This document shows positions 34,349 to 43,893 of a stretch of DNA of 64,000 nt, in pieces. The notes under the pieces were generated by a model. It was not told where the DNA came from. It saw only the letters and a program-made list of their open reading frames with translations, and did no database searches. The stretch's first letter is position 1. Each line of letters opens with the position of its first letter. The DNA comes from Pseudomonas lurida (GTDB taxonomy: Bacteria > Pseudomonadota > Gammaproteobacteria > Pseudomonadales > Pseudomonadaceae): contig NZ_JAAMRE010000009.1 of assembly GCF_013522705.1 (NCBI RefSeq), positions 62,001 to 126,000 on the forward strand. Direction: 5' to 3'. Made by a program: the position numbers and the translations under genes.

Positions 34349-34807
34349 TCAACCGCGCAGGGCAGCGACCAACTCGGCCAGCCAGGGTTCGGCGTCGCTT
34401 TCGGGCGTCACGCTTTCGCTGGCGTCCAGGCGCAGCATCGGCAGCACTTCGCGCACGCCCAGCTCGACGAACAACTCACGCATCTGCTCGCCACCGGCGC
34501 AGAAGGTATCGCCGTAGCTGGCGTCGCCCAGGGCGATGACCGCGCCGGGCAAACCGCGCAAGGCGCCGGGCAGTTGCTCGCGCAGCGCGCAATACAGGGG
34601 CTGGAGGTTGTCGGGCAGTTCTCCCATGCCGGTGGTGGACGTTACCGCCACCAGTGCGTCAGGTGCATAAGCCTGCACGTCCGCCAGGGTGGCGCGAGGG
34701 TTGTGCCAGGCTTGTAAACCTGCGGCCTCGAGGATGACGACAGCGTGGCGAGCCACTTCTTCTGCGGTGCCGTACACCGAGCCGGAAAGGATGGCGACTT
34801 TCATCAA
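34349..34807 (-). CDS. MioC-like flavodoxin
   Basis: The 152-aa protein has the FMN phosphate-binding loop SGSVYGTAEEVA at the N-terminus, then TSTTGMGELPDN and LGDASYGDTFCAGG, as in short-chain flavodoxins of the MioC type. It would carry single electrons in the cytosol, for example to biotin synthase in enterics. In Pseudomonas the same gene lies near the folM-folE-folX cluster. It is divergent from the LOV gene. Confidence 0.88.
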   Translation of the reverse strand: MMKVAILSGSVYGTAEEVARHAVVILEAAGLQAWHNPRATLADVQAYAPDALVAVTSTTGMGELPDNLQPLYCALREQLPGALRGLPGAVIALGDASYGDTFCAGGEQMRELFVELGVREVLPMLRLDASESVTPESDAEPWLAELVAALRG

Positions 34808-34933
34808 TCTGATCCTGTAGTTGAGCGAAAGCGTGGGATATTAACAGCTGACGCAACTATTTCGCGGCGCCTGGTGCAAGATTCAACGGGTGCCATACAC
34901 TCCTCTTTCCCACCACAAGCCATGGACCGCTCA

Positions 34934-35401
34934 ATGATTAATGCCAAGCTGATGCAACTGGTGATCAACGCTTCCAACGACGGCATCGTCGTCGCCGAAC
35001 GCGAAGGCAAGGACAAGCCGCTGATCTACGTCAACCCGGCGTTCGAACGGCTGACCGGCTACACGCCGGATGAAATCCTCTATCAGGACTGCCGTTTCCT
35101 GCAATCCGGCGACCGCGACCAGCCGGCGCTGATGGCCATTCGCGACGCTCTGGAAAGCGGCGGGGTGTGCCGTGAGATCCTGCGCAATTACCGCAAGGAC
35201 GGCAGCCATTTCTGGAATGAATTATCGCTGTCGACGGTGTACAACGAGGCTGACCGGCAGACCTATTTTGTCGGCGTGCAAAAAGATGTGACCCTGCAGG
35301 TCAAGGCCCAGCAGCGCGTGGCCCAACTGGAGGCCGAACTGGCTGAGGTCAAGGCCGAACTTGCGACGCTTCGCGCGACAAGTGGCTCAAACAAAATTTA
35401 G
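34934..35401 (+). CDS. Short LOV blue-light photoreceptor
   Basis: The 155-aa protein is almost entirely one LOV-type PAS domain. It contains YQDCRFLQSGDRDQ, whose Cys forms the flavin adduct in blue light, plus NYRKDGSHFWNELSLS and YFVGVQKDVT. A C-terminal helix follows (RVAQLEAELAEVKAELATL) that likely mediates dimer signalling. It closely resembles the P. putida short LOV proteins PpSB1/PpSB2-LOV, which also begin MINA...; this favours the start at 34934 over 34922. It has no output domain and must act on a partner. The LitR-type MerR gene two genes away is the likely one. Confidence 0.9.
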   Translation: MINAKLMQLVINASNDGIVVAEREGKDKPLIYVNPAFERLTGYTPDEILYQDCRFLQSGDRDQPALMAIRDALESGGVCREILRNYRKDGSHFWNELSLSTVYNEADRQTYFVGVQKDVTLQVKAQQRVAQLEAELAEVKAELATLRATSGSNKI

Positions 35402-35459
35402 AAACATCGGTCACTAAGGGGGATAATGGCCTTTTAGCACTTCTACTGAGCAAACGGCG

Positions 35460-36065
35460 ATGCCACGCAACGCGCTTCTGACCCAGGATGAACTGGACTT
35501 CATTCAGAACATGCAGCACAACCCGCAGTTGAACCTGCGGGACGCTTCGTCGAGCCTGACGGTCAACGGCGGTGCGCAGATCCGCGACTTGCTCACCCGA
35601 CTCGCCGCCCACGACCATGTCACCATCCAGGCCCAGTTCGACAACCAGCAACTGACGTTTCCCCTGCACTTGGTGGAGGACGAGTTCAACGCGGTGCATC
35701 TGCGCCTGGGGGTGCCGAGCATTTTCGAAGACGGCCCCATGATCCGCCCGTGGCGCCTGGTGCTGGAGACGCCGGTGGCCTTGGAAAATATCCGAGGCAA
35801 CCCCGGCGCGCTGTGGGTGCATGAAGTGTCGTTCAAGGGTGTGCTGGTCGAGGGTCGTGGCCGCTTCAAGCCGCCGAAAACCTTCGCGCTGTGGTTCAGC
35901 CCTTCGGGCTACGAACGCATCGCCTTGCGTGGCACGTTGCAGCGGGTAACGGCGCGGGGCCTGTTTGCGTATCGCTTGAGCCAGAGCGATGCGGACGAAA
36001 CCGAGCGACTGCGCCATTTCATCCTGCATCAGCACCGCCTGGCGCATCCGCACGTTCACGCTTGA
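35460..36065 (+). CDS. PilZ-like conserved protein, 201 aa
   Basis: The middle of the protein resembles a degenerate PilZ domain: LRLGVPSIFEDGPMIRPWRL, then WVHEVSFKGVLVEG in place of the usual D/NxSxxG. The RxxxR c-di-GMP-binding motif is not evident, so nucleotide binding is doubtful. The N-terminus is helical. It follows the LOV gene by 59 bp and ends 3 bp before the convergent MerR gene. Function is unknown; the PilZ suggestion is tentative. Confidence 0.6.
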   Translation: MPRNALLTQDELDFIQNMQHNPQLNLRDASSSLTVNGGAQIRDLLTRLAAHDHVTIQAQFDNQQLTFPLHLVEDEFNAVHLRLGVPSIFEDGPMIRPWRLVLETPVALENIRGNPGALWVHEVSFKGVLVEGRGRFKPPKTFALWFSPSGYERIALRGTLQRVTARGLFAYRLSQSDADETERLRHFILHQHRLAHPHVHA

Positions 36066-36067
36066 GG

Positions 36068-37063
36068 TCAGGTATCGAGCGTGCCGCTCAGATACTGCTG
36101 CAAGCGGCGTTGCATCACGGGCCCGTCATTGCCCAGGCAACCGATGGAGGAGCCTGCCAGGTCGTGCTCGGCCAGGTCCGACGCAGCGCCGGCGATGAAC
36201 AACGGGCAATCCAGGGTCTGCGCGAGACGATTCAAACGCACCGCCAGGTCTTGGTTATGTGAGTGGTTGGAGAACAGCACCAGCGCCTGGGGACGGGTCT
36301 TCTGGCACACCAGCGTCAACTCATCGAACGGCTGGCCCATGCCCAGCACCTTTACGACCAGGTCATCGCGCGCCAACAGGGCGGCCGCCACCAGCAGCTC
36401 CAACTTACGGCACTCGCCCGGCAACGCCGCCATCAAGACACGGGGAGCCGCGCCAAGGCTTGCCAACTGCAGGCGCTGCAGCACATGGGTCCTAAGGAAT
36501 ACATCGAAGAACAGCCATTCGCTGGCCTGGCCGAAGCGGCCCTGATGGCGCAACAGTTCGTTCCACAGCGGCATGCAGATGTCCTGGAACGCCACACTGA
36601 TCGGATAGGTGGCTAGCACCTGGCCGTACAGGCTTTCCAGTTGCCGATCATCGAAGGCACTGACCGCTTGCCTCAGGCGCGCCTGCAATTGTGACCACTC
36701 AAAGGCCTGCAGCGCATCGCCCTCGGCACGCACTGCATCGGCCTGCTGCTGTTCGCGGGCGAGGATCCTGCCCACTTTGCTGACGGCCACCCCGCGCTCG
36801 ATCCACTCGAGGATGCGACTGACCGTCTGGATATCGTCGCGGGTGTACAGCCGATGCCCACTTTCGGTGCGCTTGGGCTCGATCAAACCGTAGCGTCGCT
36901 CCCAGGCACGCAGGGTGACCGGGTTGATACCTGTCATTCTGGACACTTCACGGATCGGAAACAGCTCGTTGAAATCTATCGAGTCTGGTTGCGAAACACT
37001 ATCAACGGGAGCATGGATCACGGGCATTGACGACCATAAAACCAACGGTAATTGAACGCGCAT
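36068..37063 (-). CDS. MerR-family regulator, class II LitR/CarH type (light response)
   Basis: The N-terminal MerR helix-turn-helix is FPIREVSRMTGINPVTLRAWERRYGLIEPKRTESGHRLYTRDDI. The rest matches the B12-binding fold of CarH/LitR photoregulators. However, the usual E/DxHxxG cobalamin-ligand motif is replaced by ECRKLE, so it should not bind adenosyl-B12. This defines class II LitR (PplR in P. putida), which depends on short LOV proteins for light sensing; one is encoded 670 bp away. The start at 37063 is chosen for its AAAGG site; 37027 is an alternative. Repression of light-inducible genes, probably including folE, is inferred. Confidence 0.83.
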   Translation of the reverse strand: MRVQLPLVLWSSMPVIHAPVDSVSQPDSIDFNELFPIREVSRMTGINPVTLRAWERRYGLIEPKRTESGHRLYTRDDIQTVSRILEWIERGVAVSKVGRILAREQQQADAVRAEGDALQAFEWSQLQARLRQAVSAFDDRQLESLYGQVLATYPISVAFQDICMPLWNELLRHQGRFGQASEWLFFDVFLRTHVLQRLQLASLGAAPRVLMAALPGECRKLELLVAAALLARDDLVVKVLGMGQPFDELTLVCQKTRPQALVLFSNHSHNQDLAVRLNRLAQTLDCPLFIAGAASDLAEHDLAGSSIGCLGNDGPVMQRRLQQYLSGTLDT

Positions 37064-37241
37064 TTAACGCCTTTAAAGCTGTCCTTTTCAAGGTCCGCGA
37101 TTTTCGGACCAATGCCGCTGGTGTATTCGGTGGATTCGGGAATAATCCTTGCCTGTTTTTTCTACGTCGCTGCCTCACCCCGCAGCCTCGTCTGCGCGCC
37201 GCCTACCCGGCCAACCGCGCCCGTTCATTTGGAGATACACA

Positions 37242-37802
37242 ATGTCTACCTCCCCCGTTACCCTGATGGTTGCGCGCCGCGTGGCCAAGGGACGCTATGA
37301 AGAACTGATGGCCTGGCTGCGCGAAGGCGAGCAATTGGCCACCGATTTTCCCGGTTACCTGGGCTCCGGCGTACTGGCGCCGCCGCCCAATGACGATGAG
37401 TTCCAGATCATTTTCCGCTTTGCCGATGAGCAAACCCTGCACGCCTGGGAGTTTTCCGCCTCGCGCAGTGCCTGGCTGGGCCGCGGCAGCGAGCTGTTTG
37501 CCGACCCGTCGGAGCATCGCGTGCGCGGCATCGACGGCTGGTTCGGCGCAGCAGGTGCGCGCCCACCGCGCTGGAAGCAGGCAGTGGCTATCTGGCTGGC
37601 GTTTTTTCCGGTGTCGCTGTTGTTCAACTTTGGCCTGGGGCCGCTGCTCAACGAGCTGGCCCTGGTGCCGCGCGTGCTGGTCAGTACCCTGGCACTCACG
37701 CCCTTGATGGTTTACCTGTTCATTCCCTTGTCGACCCACCTGCTGGCGAACTGGCTGCACCCCAGCCCACCGCCGGGCAAGCCTACCGAAGCGGCGGCGT
37801 AG
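37242..37802 (+). CDS. Antibiotic-biosynthesis-monooxygenase-domain membrane protein
   Basis: The N-terminal 100 residues form an ABM-type ferredoxin-like domain (VTLMVARRVAKGRYEELMAWLREGEQLATDFPGYLGSGVL). Two hydrophobic helices follow (AVAIWLAFFPVSLLFNFGLG and a second near VLVSTLALTPLMVYLFIPL). The 186-aa start MSTSPVTLMV has an upstream GGAG site. Such fusions are common in pseudomonads, with unknown substrate. It lies just ahead of folM in the light-response neighbourhood. Confidence 0.78.
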   Translation: MSTSPVTLMVARRVAKGRYEELMAWLREGEQLATDFPGYLGSGVLAPPPNDDEFQIIFRFADEQTLHAWEFSASRSAWLGRGSELFADPSEHRVRGIDGWFGAAGARPPRWKQAVAIWLAFFPVSLLFNFGLGPLLNELALVPRVLVSTLALTPLMVYLFIPLSTHLLANWLHPSPPPGKPTEAAA

Positions 37803-37859
37803 GTACAGGGGCGCCGCGTCGCTGGTATGATTCGAGCCTGCCAGCGACGCGAGCCTCCC

Positions 37860-38570
37860 ATGTCTGCAACGAACGCCCCGATCCTGATCACCGGTGCCGG
37901 CCAGCGTGTCGGCCTGCATTGTGCCCATCGCCTGCTGGACGAGGGCCAGCCGGTGATATTCAGTTACCGCAGCGAACGCCCCGGCGTTCAAGCCCTTCGT
38001 GACCGCGGTGCGATCGGCCTGTTCGCTGATTTCTCCAGCGAGGCCGGGGTGCTGGCGTTTATCGCGCAGGTGAACACCCACACCCAAAGCCTGCGCGCGA
38101 TCATTCACAACGCCTCGGCCTGGGTCGCCGAGACGCCGGGTGACGAGAGCCGCGCGTTTATCGACATGTTCAACGTGCACATGCTTGCGCCGTACTTGAT
38201 CAACCTGCATTGTTCACCTTTGCTGCAACGTTCTTCACCGGCCGATATCGTGCATATCAGCGATGATGTGGTGCGCAAGGGCAGCCGCCAGCATATCGCC
38301 TATTGCGCCACCAAGGCCGGGCTCGACAGCCTCACGCTGTCGTTCGCCGCGCAGTTCGCGCCGCTGATCAAGGTCAACGGCATTGCGCCGGCGATGGTCA
38401 TGTTCAACGAAGGTGACGATGCGGCCTACCGTGCCAGGGTGCTCGCCAAGTCGGCGCTGGGCATCGAACCCGGCCCCGACGTGATCTACCAGAGCGTGCG
38501 TTACCTGCTGGATAACCCTTATGTCACCGGTACCACCCTGACCGTCAACGGCGGGCGGCATATCAAGTAA
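37860..38570 (+). CDS. folM: Dihydromonapterin reductase
   Basis: FolM is a short-chain dehydrogenase that reduces dihydromonapterin (and weakly dihydrofolate) to the tetrahydro form with NADPH. The 236-aa protein has the GAGQRVGLH dinucleotide motif of FolM/pteridine reductases, HNASAW, and the active-site YCATKAG. The start MSATNAPIL is preferred over an upstream in-frame ATG. It leads the folM-folE-folX run, the pathway that makes tetrahydromonapterin, the cofactor of phenylalanine hydroxylase in Pseudomonas. Confidence 0.9.
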   Translation: MSATNAPILITGAGQRVGLHCAHRLLDEGQPVIFSYRSERPGVQALRDRGAIGLFADFSSEAGVLAFIAQVNTHTQSLRAIIHNASAWVAETPGDESRAFIDMFNVHMLAPYLINLHCSPLLQRSSPADIVHISDDVVRKGSRQHIAYCATKAGLDSLTLSFAAQFAPLIKVNGIAPAMVMFNEGDDAAYRARVLAKSALGIEPGPDVIYQSVRYLLDNPYVTGTTLTVNGGRHIK

Positions 38571-38589
38571 GCCGTTTTGAGGATGTTGT

Positions 38590-39150
38590 ATGACCTTTTC
38601 CCTGCCCCACCATTACCGCGAGATCCTCAAGGGCCTGGGCGAAGACCCGGAGCGCGAAGGCTTGCTCGACACCCCCAAGCGCGCCGCCAAAGCCATGCAA
38701 TACCTGTGTCATGGCTACGAGCAGAACCTGGAAGAAATCGTCAACGGCGCGCTCTTCGCCTCCGACAACGACGAAATGGTGATCCTCAAGGACATCGAAT
38801 TGTATTCGCTGTGCGAGCATCACCTGCTGCCCTTTATCGGTAAGGCCCATGTGGCGTATATCCCGACCGGCCGGGTGCTGGGCCTGTCAAAGCTGGCGCG
38901 CATCGTCGACATGTTCGCCCGGCGCCTGCAGATCCAGGAAAACCTCACGCGGCAAATCGCCGATGCGATCCAGGAGGTAACCCAGGCCGCCGGCGTGGCC
39001 GTGGTGATCGAGGCCAAGCATATGTGCATGATGATGCGCGGCGTGGAAAAACAGAATTCAACCATGAACACCTCGGTGATGCTCGGCGCGTTCCGCGAGT
39101 CGAACACCACGCGCACGGAGTTCCTGCAACTGATTGGACGGAGCAAGTAG
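38590..39150 (+). CDS. folE: GTP cyclohydrolase I
   Basis: FolE opens and rearranges GTP to dihydroneopterin triphosphate, the first step of pterin and folate synthesis. The 186-aa protein contains the zinc-binding [20 protein letters not shown] and the active-site [12 protein letters not shown]. It lies 19 bp after folM and 2 bp before folX. In P. putida folE is reported as light-inducible; the LOV and LitR genes close by make this likely here too. Confidence 0.95.
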   Translation: MTFSLPHHYREILKGLGEDPEREGLLDTPKRAAKAMQYLCHGYEQNLEEIVNGALFASDNDEMVILKDIELYSLCEHHLLPFIGKAHVAYIPTGRVLGLSKLARIVDMFARRLQIQENLTRQIADAIQEVTQAAGVAVVIEAKHMCMMMRGVEKQNSTMNTSVMLGAFRESNTTRTEFLQLIGRSK

Positions 39151-39152
39151 CA

Positions 39153-39524
39153 ATGCCACAACTTCAACCAGGCATGGCGCGCATCCGGGTCAAGGACCTG
39201 TGCCTGCGCACCTATATCGGCATCAATGAGGACGAAATCCTCAACAAGCAGGACGTGCTGATCAACCTGACCATCCTGTATGCGGCCCAGGAAGCGGTGC
39301 GCGACAATGACATCGACCATGCCTTGAACTACCGCACCATCACCAAGGCAATCATTGCCCACGTCGAGGGCAACCGCTTTGCCCTGCTCGAGCGCCTGAC
39401 CCAGGAACTGCTGGACCTGGTGATGAGCAACGAATCGGTGTTGTACGCCGAGGTCGAAGTGGACAAGCCCCATGCGCTGCGCTTTGCCGAATCGGTGTCG
39501 ATAACATTAGCTGCAAGCCGCTAG
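39153..39524 (+). CDS. folX: Dihydroneopterin triphosphate 2'-epimerase
   Basis: FolX epimerises dihydroneopterin triphosphate to the monapterin form. The 123-aa protein resembles FolB but is FolX-like in the segment [26 protein letters not shown], and position after folE supports this. The start at 39153 follows the folE stop by 2 bp. Together with FolE and FolM it supplies tetrahydromonapterin. Confidence 0.9.
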   Translation: MPQLQPGMARIRVKDLCLRTYIGINEDEILNKQDVLINLTILYAAQEAVRDNDIDHALNYRTITKAIIAHVEGNRFALLERLTQELLDLVMSNESVLYAEVEVDKPHALRFAESVSITLAASR

Positions 39525-39600
39525 CTACAAGCTGCAGGCTAAAAGGCCAACCCTATTCCAACTTGCAGCTTGAAGCTTACCCGCTTGAAGCTGCCTCGAA
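39519..39600. repeat. Short imperfect AGCTGCAAGC-type repeats
   Basis: Several copies of AAGCTGCA/TTGCAGCTT-like words lie after folX (CAAGCTGCAGGC, ACTTGCAGCTTGAAGCTT, CTTGAAGCTGC), partly as inverted pairs. They form an intergenic palindromic element of the kind common in pseudomonads. Confidence 0.5.
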
Positions 39601-39609
39601 GAGCCCCCT

Positions 39610-39906
39610 ATGAACGATCAACAACGCCTCGAACTCGAAGCCGCCGCCTTCCGCCGCTTGGTAGCGCACCTGGACAGCCGCAAGGATGTGCAGAATATCG
39701 ACCTGATGAACCTCGCCGGCTTCTGCCGCAACTGCCTGTCCAAGTGGTACAAGGCCGAGGCCGATGAGCGCCAGATCGAGCTGAGCCTCGATGACGCCCG
39801 TGAAGTGGTGTACGGCATGCCGTACGCCGAGTGGAAAGCTCAATACCAGAAAGAAGCCAGCGCCGAACAACAGGCGGCGTTCGCCAAAGGAAACTCACAT
39901 GACTGA
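39610..39906 (+). CDS. DUF1244 family protein
   Basis: The 98-aa protein contains AFRRLVAHLDSRKDVQNIDLMNLAGFCRNCLSKWY and GMPYAEWKAQYQ, the hallmark of DUF1244. Family members are small soluble proteins with no assigned function. The gene overlaps the HopJ gene by eight bases, so the two are translated together. Confidence 0.85.
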   Translation: MNDQQRLELEAAAFRRLVAHLDSRKDVQNIDLMNLAGFCRNCLSKWYKAEADERQIELSLDDAREVVYGMPYAEWKAQYQKEASAEQQAAFAKGNSHD

Positions 39907-40240
39907 TCTCAATACCCTGCGCGCCAGCTTGAACAGCGGCGAGCACGTTTTTGCCGATACCCTGGCGTTCGTCGCGGCCGGTTACGATTACCAGCCGCAG
40001 GCCTTCAACAATGGCGGGGTAGAAAATGCCGCCGGGCAGAACGAAGGCTCGTGCAAAACCTTGGGTTTGGCATTGCTGGAAGGCTTGAGCGACCAGCAAG
40101 CGCTGCTGGCGTTTGGGGAGCACTACCGCTCGGTGCTGGCGACGCCTGAGGGCAGTGACCATGCCAATATTCGCGCGTTGATTACCCATGGGTTGGCAGG
40201 CGTGAAATTTGCCGCACACCCCCTGACCCGCAAATCCTGA
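39899..40240 (+). CDS. HopJ family protein
   Basis: The 113-aa protein matches the HopJ family (FADTLAFVAAGYDYQPQAFNNGGVENAAGQNEGSCK). It was first named as a type III effector of P. syringae but is widespread in bacteria without such systems, so a household role is more likely here. It starts within the end of the DUF1244 gene. No secretion genes are in the window. Confidence 0.85.
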   Translation: MTDLNTLRASLNSGEHVFADTLAFVAAGYDYQPQAFNNGGVENAAGQNEGSCKTLGLALLEGLSDQQALLAFGEHYRSVLATPEGSDHANIRALITHGLAGVKFAAHPLTRKS

Positions 40241-40360
40241 GTCAGTTGCAGGTGAAAATGAGTTAGCTTGCCCCCGATAGCGGTATGTCTGTCACCGATG
40301 CATTGACCGAACCACTGCCCTTGGGGCAAGTCTCTCCCACCTCTAAATGGCATCCATAAA

Positions 40361-40388
40361 AAAACCGGCCTCGCAGCCGGTTTTCTTA
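40361..40388. terminator. Bidirectional terminator between HopJ and trxB
   Basis: AAAACCGGC (40361-40369) and GCCGGTTTT (40376-40384) form a perfect 9-bp stem with A- and T-rich flanks. It can serve both converging genes. Confidence 0.85.
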
Positions 40389-40398
40389 TTTCAACGGT

Positions 40399-41370
<972 letters not shown>

Positions 41371-41654
41371 CTATCGACCGCCCGGACAACAAGACGGCTG
41401 GAATAAAAAAGGACCGCGAAGCACTTGGGGAAGGCTTGAACTCGCGGATCCTGAAAAATAATGGGTGCAGCGTATAGAGGGGGGCAAGATTAAGGAAATA
41501 CGCAATAACAATCCAGCTCATAGGCGGTCTCTATGCAGTCGACACCCTTGATCGACGCCTTTGTTACCTTTGATGTCGTCACACTGACCGTGCTTTCGCC
41601 ATGCCGGCAAAGCCGGTAAGGTCGGCGCGTTCGTCATTCTGCTCGGAGTACCTC

Positions 41655-42422
41655 ATGCCCGCCCCTGCTCTTTCCGGCCCGCAATACCTGCGAGAAGGCC
41701 TCAAACTGGTGCTGAGCCCCGGCCTGCGGCTGTTTGTGCTGCTGCCGCTGGCGATCAACCTCGTGCTGTTCGTCGGGCTGATTTATTTTGCCGGCCATCA
41801 GTTCAGCCTGTGGGTCGACCAGTTGATGCCGACCCTGCCCGGCTGGCTGAGTTTTCTCAATTACCTGCTGTGGCCGCTGTTTGTGGTGCTGGTTGTGCTG
41901 ATGGTGTTTTTCACCTTCACCCTGCTCGCCAACATCATCGCAGCGCCGTTCAATGGTTTCCTGGCGGAAAAGGTCGAAGTGGTGGTGCGTGGCACCGATG
42001 ACTTCCCGCCGTTCAGCTGGAGCGAGCTGGTCGCCATGATCCCCCGCACCCTGGCCCGGGAAATGCGCAAGCTGGGCTACTTCCTGCCACGCGCCATCGG
42101 CCTGTTTATTCTGTCGTTTATCCCGGTGGTCAACTTGATTGCCGCGCCGCTGTGGCTGTTGTTCGGCGTGTGGATGATGGCGATCCAGTACATCGACTAC
42201 CCGGCGGACAACCACAAACTGGGCTGGAACGAAATGCTCGCCTGGCTGCGTCAGAAGCGCTGGCAGAGCTTGAGCTTCGGCGGCGTCGTCTACCTGGTGC
42301 TGCTGGTGCCGGTGGTCAATTTGCTGATGATGCCGGCGGCGGTGGCCGGCGCCACGTTATTCTGGGTGCGTGAACAAGGCGCCGAAACGATGGTGCGCCA
42401 AGCAAAAGTGACCCGGTCATAA
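41655..42422 (+). CDS. cysZ: CysZ-type sulfate transporter
   Basis: The 255-aa protein (start [12 protein letters not shown]) has four or more membrane helices and the conserved [28 protein letters not shown] and [18 protein letters not shown] segments of CysZ. CysZ lets sulfate enter the cell for cysteine synthesis. It follows the divergent trxB promoter and is followed by a glycosyltransferase that is probably separate. Confidence 0.92.
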   Translation: MPAPALSGPQYLREGLKLVLSPGLRLFVLLPLAINLVLFVGLIYFAGHQFSLWVDQLMPTLPGWLSFLNYLLWPLFVVLVVLMVFFTFTLLANIIAAPFNGFLAEKVEVVVRGTDDFPPFSWSELVAMIPRTLAREMRKLGYFLPRAIGLFILSFIPVVNLIAAPLWLLFGVWMMAIQYIDYPADNHKLGWNEMLAWLRQKRWQSLSFGGVVYLVLLVPVVNLLMMPAAVAGATLFWVREQGAETMVRQAKVTRS

Positions 42423-42476
42423 ATCCATCATACCGATGACACATTGACGACATGGCCCACAGCGAGACTGGGGGTC

Positions 42477-43655
42477 ATGACGACAGCTTCGCTTCACATC
42501 ACCCTGATTACCGAAACCTTCCCGCCAGAGATCAACGGGGTGGCCAATACCCTTGGCCGCCTGTGTGATGGCTTGCGCGCCCGCGGCCATCTAATCGAGC
42601 TGGTGCGTCCGCGACAGGGCGTTGATCAGAGCCGTCCCAGCGACGACCAATTGCTGCTGTGCCGCGGCTGGCCTCTGCCCGGCTATCCGGGTTTGCAGTG
42701 GGGTCAGTCGTCGATGCACAAGTTGCTGCGACGCTGGACGCGCCAACGCCCTGATGTGCTGTACATCGCCACGGAAGGCCCGCTGGGGCTGTCGGCGCTG
42801 CGGGCCGCGCGGCGCCTGGGGATCAGTGTGGTGAGCGGCTTCCACACCAATTTCCAGCAGTACTCGAACCAGTACGGTCTGAGCCTGTTGAGCCGGATGG
42901 TCACGCACTACCTGCGCTGGTTTCATAACCGCTCCGACTTGACGCTGGTGCCCAGTGCCAGCCAACGCCTGGAGCTGGAGCGCCGGCATTTCGAACGCCT
43001 GGGCATGTTGTCGCGCGGGGTCGACAGCCAGCTGTTCCACCCGGCCAAGCGCGACAATGCCCTGCGGGAAAGCTGGGGGCTGGCCAATGATGACGTGGCG
43101 GTGCTGCACGTCGGTCGGTTGGCCCAGGAAAAAAACCTGGGCCTGCTCAAGCGCTGTTTTGAGTCATTGCGCGCGACTTATCCACAGCGCCGACTGAAAT
43201 TGATCATCGTCGGCGATGGCCCGCAACGGGCCCAGTTGGAGCGCGATCTTCCCGACGCGATCTTTTGCGGCAGCCAGCGCGGAGAAAGCCTGGCACAGCA
43301 TTACGCGTGCGGCGACCTGTTCCTGTTTCCCAGCCTGACCGAAACCTTCGGCAATGTGGTGCTGGAGGCCATGGCCTCTGGCTTGGGCGTAGTGGCATAC
43401 GACCAGGCGGCCGCAACCCAGCACATTCGCCACGGTTACAGCGGCGCATTGGCGATGCCAGGGGATGAAGATGCCTTTTGCGACGCGGCCAACTGGCTGC
43501 TTGAAGAAAGCGAACACTTGCGCAGGGCGCGTCTGAATGCACGCCAGCATGCCAGCCGCCAAGGCTGGCCGGCGATCATCGAGCAATTCGAGAACCAGTT
43601 ACGCGATGTGTGCGGGGAGCATTTGACGGTGCCAACGCTGCCCTACGTTCGTTGA
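42477..43655 (+). CDS. Group 1 glycosyltransferase (MgtA-like)
   Basis: The 392-aa protein (start MTTASLHITLI) is a GT-B glycosyltransferase of family 4. The N-terminal acceptor motif is ITETFPPEINGVANTLGRLCDGL. The C-terminal nucleotide-sugar site is FPSLTETFGNVVLEAMASG, with the conserved E-x7-E. It resembles bacterial mannosyltransferases acting on diacylglycerol or glycolipids. It is cytosolic and membrane-associated. Donor and acceptor are not certain. Confidence 0.85.
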   Translation: MTTASLHITLITETFPPEINGVANTLGRLCDGLRARGHLIELVRPRQGVDQSRPSDDQLLLCRGWPLPGYPGLQWGQSSMHKLLRRWTRQRPDVLYIATEGPLGLSALRAARRLGISVVSGFHTNFQQYSNQYGLSLLSRMVTHYLRWFHNRSDLTLVPSASQRLELERRHFERLGMLSRGVDSQLFHPAKRDNALRESWGLANDDVAVLHVGRLAQEKNLGLLKRCFESLRATYPQRRLKLIIVGDGPQRAQLERDLPDAIFCGSQRGESLAQHYACGDLFLFPSLTETFGNVVLEAMASGLGVVAYDQAAATQHIRHGYSGALAMPGDEDAFCDAANWLLEESEHLRRARLNARQHASRQGWPAIIEQFENQLRDVCGEHLTVPTLPYVR

Positions 43656-43893
43656 ACGCTCCGCAAATGACGTAAGCCCGTTCGCCCTCCTGCCTCTGCT
43701 GCGCCTGGGTTCTGGCCTCTGCGCGGGGAATCTCGCCTTGAGGCCGCACGAATCGGCGCACCACAACAGGATATTTCTGGAACGGTGTGCGAATCAGCGC
43801 CACCTAGATGACACCTGCCATCCGATGGTGTTTCCCAGCGGAACACGCTCGAACCAGGCAGGCCATCGATACTGGACATTGATAGAGAGCGCT

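Noticed and set aside
36068..37063. B12-dependent light sensor
   Set aside because: The cobalamin-ligand motif is absent (ECRKLE), so direct B12 photochemistry is unlikely; light input probably comes from the LOV protein.
39899..40240. HopJ gene as evidence for a type III secretion system
   Set aside because: The family is widespread in bacteria without such systems and no secretion genes are present here.
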